From Pseudonocardia nigra (GTDB lineage: Bacteria; Actinomycetota; Actinomycetes; Mycobacteriales; Pseudonocardiaceae): a DNA stretch of 64,000 nt. Location: NCBI RefSeq assembly GCF_019396355.1, contig NZ_JAHKRK010000018.1, forward strand, positions 1 through 64,000. Direction: 5' to 3'. Under the pieces are notes generated by a model that ran no database searches, had not been told where the DNA came from, and saw only the letters and a list, made by a program, of their open reading frames with translations. This document shows positions 62,759 through 64,000 of the stretch, piece by piece. The position numbers were made by a program, and so were the translations under genes. How positions within the stretch are numbered: the stretch's first letter is position 1; each line of letters starts with the position of its first letter.

Positions 62759-64000
62759 TCAGTCGACCGGCTGACTGACCCTTCCAGGTGCAGATGAGAC
62801 GTTGCGCTCGGCCGCGGCGAGCTGGAGCGCCTCCGCGACGGCGGCGAACTCGTTGAGCGCGATCTGGAGATCCTCGACGATCTCCTGGGCGATGACCTCC
62901 GGCGGTGGCAGCTCGTCGCCATCCTCGTCGGGGTCACGGAGCCAGGTGATGTCAAGGTTGACCTTGTCGCGAGCCATCAATTCGTCGTAGGTGAAGCACC
63001 TGAACCGCTCGTCGTTGACCTCGTGCCGGTCGGGCGCCAGGTAGGCGCTGACGAAGTCGTCGAGGTGGTGCGCGGCCAGCTTGTTCTGGCGGAGCGTGAA
63101 GTGTTGGCCGGTGCGGAAGTCATATACCCACAGCTTCGACGTCCATGGCGTCTCGGGCCGAGCCCGCTTGGCATCAAAGAACAGCACGTTCGCCTTTACC
63201 CCGCCCGCGTAGAATATGCCGGTCGGGAGGCGCAGAAGGGTGTGCACGTCGCACTCTTGGAGCAACCGTCGCCGCAGCGTCTCGCCCTGACCGCCTTCAA
63301 ACAGGACGTTGTCGGGCACGACCACGGCTGCGCGGCCGTTAATCGTGAGTTGCTTGGCGATGTGCTGGACGAAGTTGAGCTGCTTGTTGCTGGTGGTCAC
63401 CCAGAAGTCGGTCCGGACGTAGCTGACGTCCTCACGGGTGACCTTGCCGAACTCGTCGACGCTGCTGAAACCCGACTTTCGACCGAACGGGGGGTTGGCC
63501 AGCACCAGCGTGGCGCGCTTGCCCGGCTTCGCCAGGGCGTCGGTGACCTCGATGAGCGCGTCGCCACCCGGCTCGCCGATGCCGTGCAGAAGCAGGTTCA
63601 TCTGCGCCAGCCGGGCGGTGTCGTGCACCAGCTCGGTGCCGGAGATGCCGCCGTTGCGGAGGTGTTCGGCGTCCTCTTTGGTCAGCTCGTTCTCGTAGTT
63701 CCGCTGGATGTACTCGTGCGCAGCCAGGAGGAAACCGCCGGTGCCGCATGCCGGGTCGACGATCGTGTCGTCGGGACGGGGCCGCATGCAGCGGACCATC
63801 GCGTCGATAAGCGGCCGCGGCGTGAAGTACTGTCCGGCACCGGACTTGACGTCCTCGGCGCCCTTCTCTAGCAGAGCCTCATACGCGTCGCCCTTGATGT
63901 CGACGCCGGTGCTAGACCAGTCGACCTTGTCGATCAGGTCAACGATCAGTTTCCTGAGCGTGGATGCATTGCGGATCTTGTTCTCGGCGCCGTGGTAAAT
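62759..64000 (-). CDS. hsdM: Type I restriction-modification DNA methylase (HsdM), 5' end outside window
   Basis: The frame runs from the right edge to a stop at 62759 and encodes an N6-adenine methylase. AdoMet motif I is DPACGTGGF, the catalytic motif is NPPF (LVLANPPFGRKS), and GQYFTPRPLIDAMV precedes motif I. The N-terminal helical domain begins before the window. No specificity (hsdS) or restriction (hsdR) gene is visible downstream within the 248 bases to the next relic. Confidence 0.93.
   Translation of the reverse strand: MYHGAENKIRNASTLRKLIVDLIDKVDWSSTGVDIKGDAYEALLEKGAEDVKSGAGQYFTPRPLIDAMVRCMRPRPDDTIVDPACGTGGFLLAAHEYIQRNYENELTKEDAEHLRNGGISGTELVHDTARLAQMNLLLHGIGEPGGDALIEVTDALAKPGKRATLVLANPPFGRKSGFSSVDEFGKVTREDVSYVRTDFWVTTSNKQLNFVQHIAKQLTINGRAAVVVPDNVLFEGGQGETLRRRLLQECDVHTLLRLPTGIFYAGGVKANVLFFDAKRARPETPWTSKLWVYDFRTGQHFTLRQNKLAAHHLDDFVSAYLAPDRHEVNDERFRCFTYDELMARDKVNLDITWLRDPDEDGDELPPPEVIAQEIVEDLQIALNEFAAVAEALQLAAAERNVSSAPGRVSQPVD

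Noticed and set aside
1-64000. Search for CRISPR arrays, tRNA and rRNA genes
   Set aside because: No direct-repeat/spacer pattern, no cloverleaf-like sequence with a CCA-adjacent acceptor stem, and no rRNA landmarks were seen by eye.

Overview
The window is very GC-rich DNA from an actinomycete. A Pseudonocardia-like member of the Pseudonocardiales is my best guess. The reasons are a mycofactocin-type short-chain dehydrogenase, a luciferase-like (F420-type) oxidoreductase, an FprA reductase with a 7Fe ferredoxin, frequent GTG/TTG starts, and IS110/IS630/IS5/IS1380 debris. This placement is inference; there is no rRNA or tRNA gene to anchor it.

Region 1 (1-2900) is a scarred edge. It holds the 3' part of an MHS-type transporter, a frameshifted and truncated purU, fragments of IS110- and IS1380-type transposases, and a short GGGTAC hexamer repeat.

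Region 2 (about 2900-41570) is an intact catabolic island of roughly 38 kb. It encodes several CoA ligases (5854, 8875, 20021), a branched-chain-type ABC importer (substrate-binding protein at 7501; permeases and ATPases at 21846-25432), an AAHS-like transporter with a frameshift, a PaaABCD-like CoA-ester ring epoxidase (17222-19799), two MaoC-fold hydratases with a DUF35 protein, two aldehyde dehydrogenases, and a short-chain dehydrogenase. It also encodes two acyl-CoA dehydrogenases, an SCP-x-type thiolase, a 2-oxoacid dehydrogenase (E1 alpha, E1 beta, E2, no E3), a LLM oxidoreductase, a limonene-epoxide-hydrolase-like protein, a metallo-beta-lactamase-fold hydrolase, and two electron-transfer chains: P450 + 3Fe-4S ferredoxin + flavin/2Fe-2S reductase, and 7Fe ferredoxin + FprA. 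Read together this looks like uptake, CoA activation, ring oxidation and beta-oxidation-like breakdown of a cyclic or aromatic acid whose identity I cannot tell. Five transcription units share one promoter design: an 18-bp near-palindrome fills the 17-bp spacer between -35 and -10. One of the five drives thiolase plus an unusual tandem (double) TetR protein, which is therefore the best candidate regulator. A second family of palindromes (CGACYAATYRGTCG-like) lies upstream of other units and may be read by another TetR protein.

Region 3 (about 41570-62700) is accessory DNA. It contains a P-loop/repeat protein cleanly split by an IS630 element, decayed meta-cleavage genes (4-hydroxy-2-oxovalerate aldolase, extradiol dioxygenase), a nuclease fragment, and genes of the kind found on actinomycete integrative elements (a winged-helix-like protein split by an IS5 element, a VWA protein, a membrane-anchored BTAD protein). 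It also has an HTH/TPR regulator with a NUDIX hydrolase, and two insertion sequences back to back. Both IS-split genes can be rejoined exactly in frame by removing the element and one target duplication, so these insertions look recent.

Region 4 (62759-64000) is the 3' part of a type I restriction-modification methylase (hsdM), running off the right edge.
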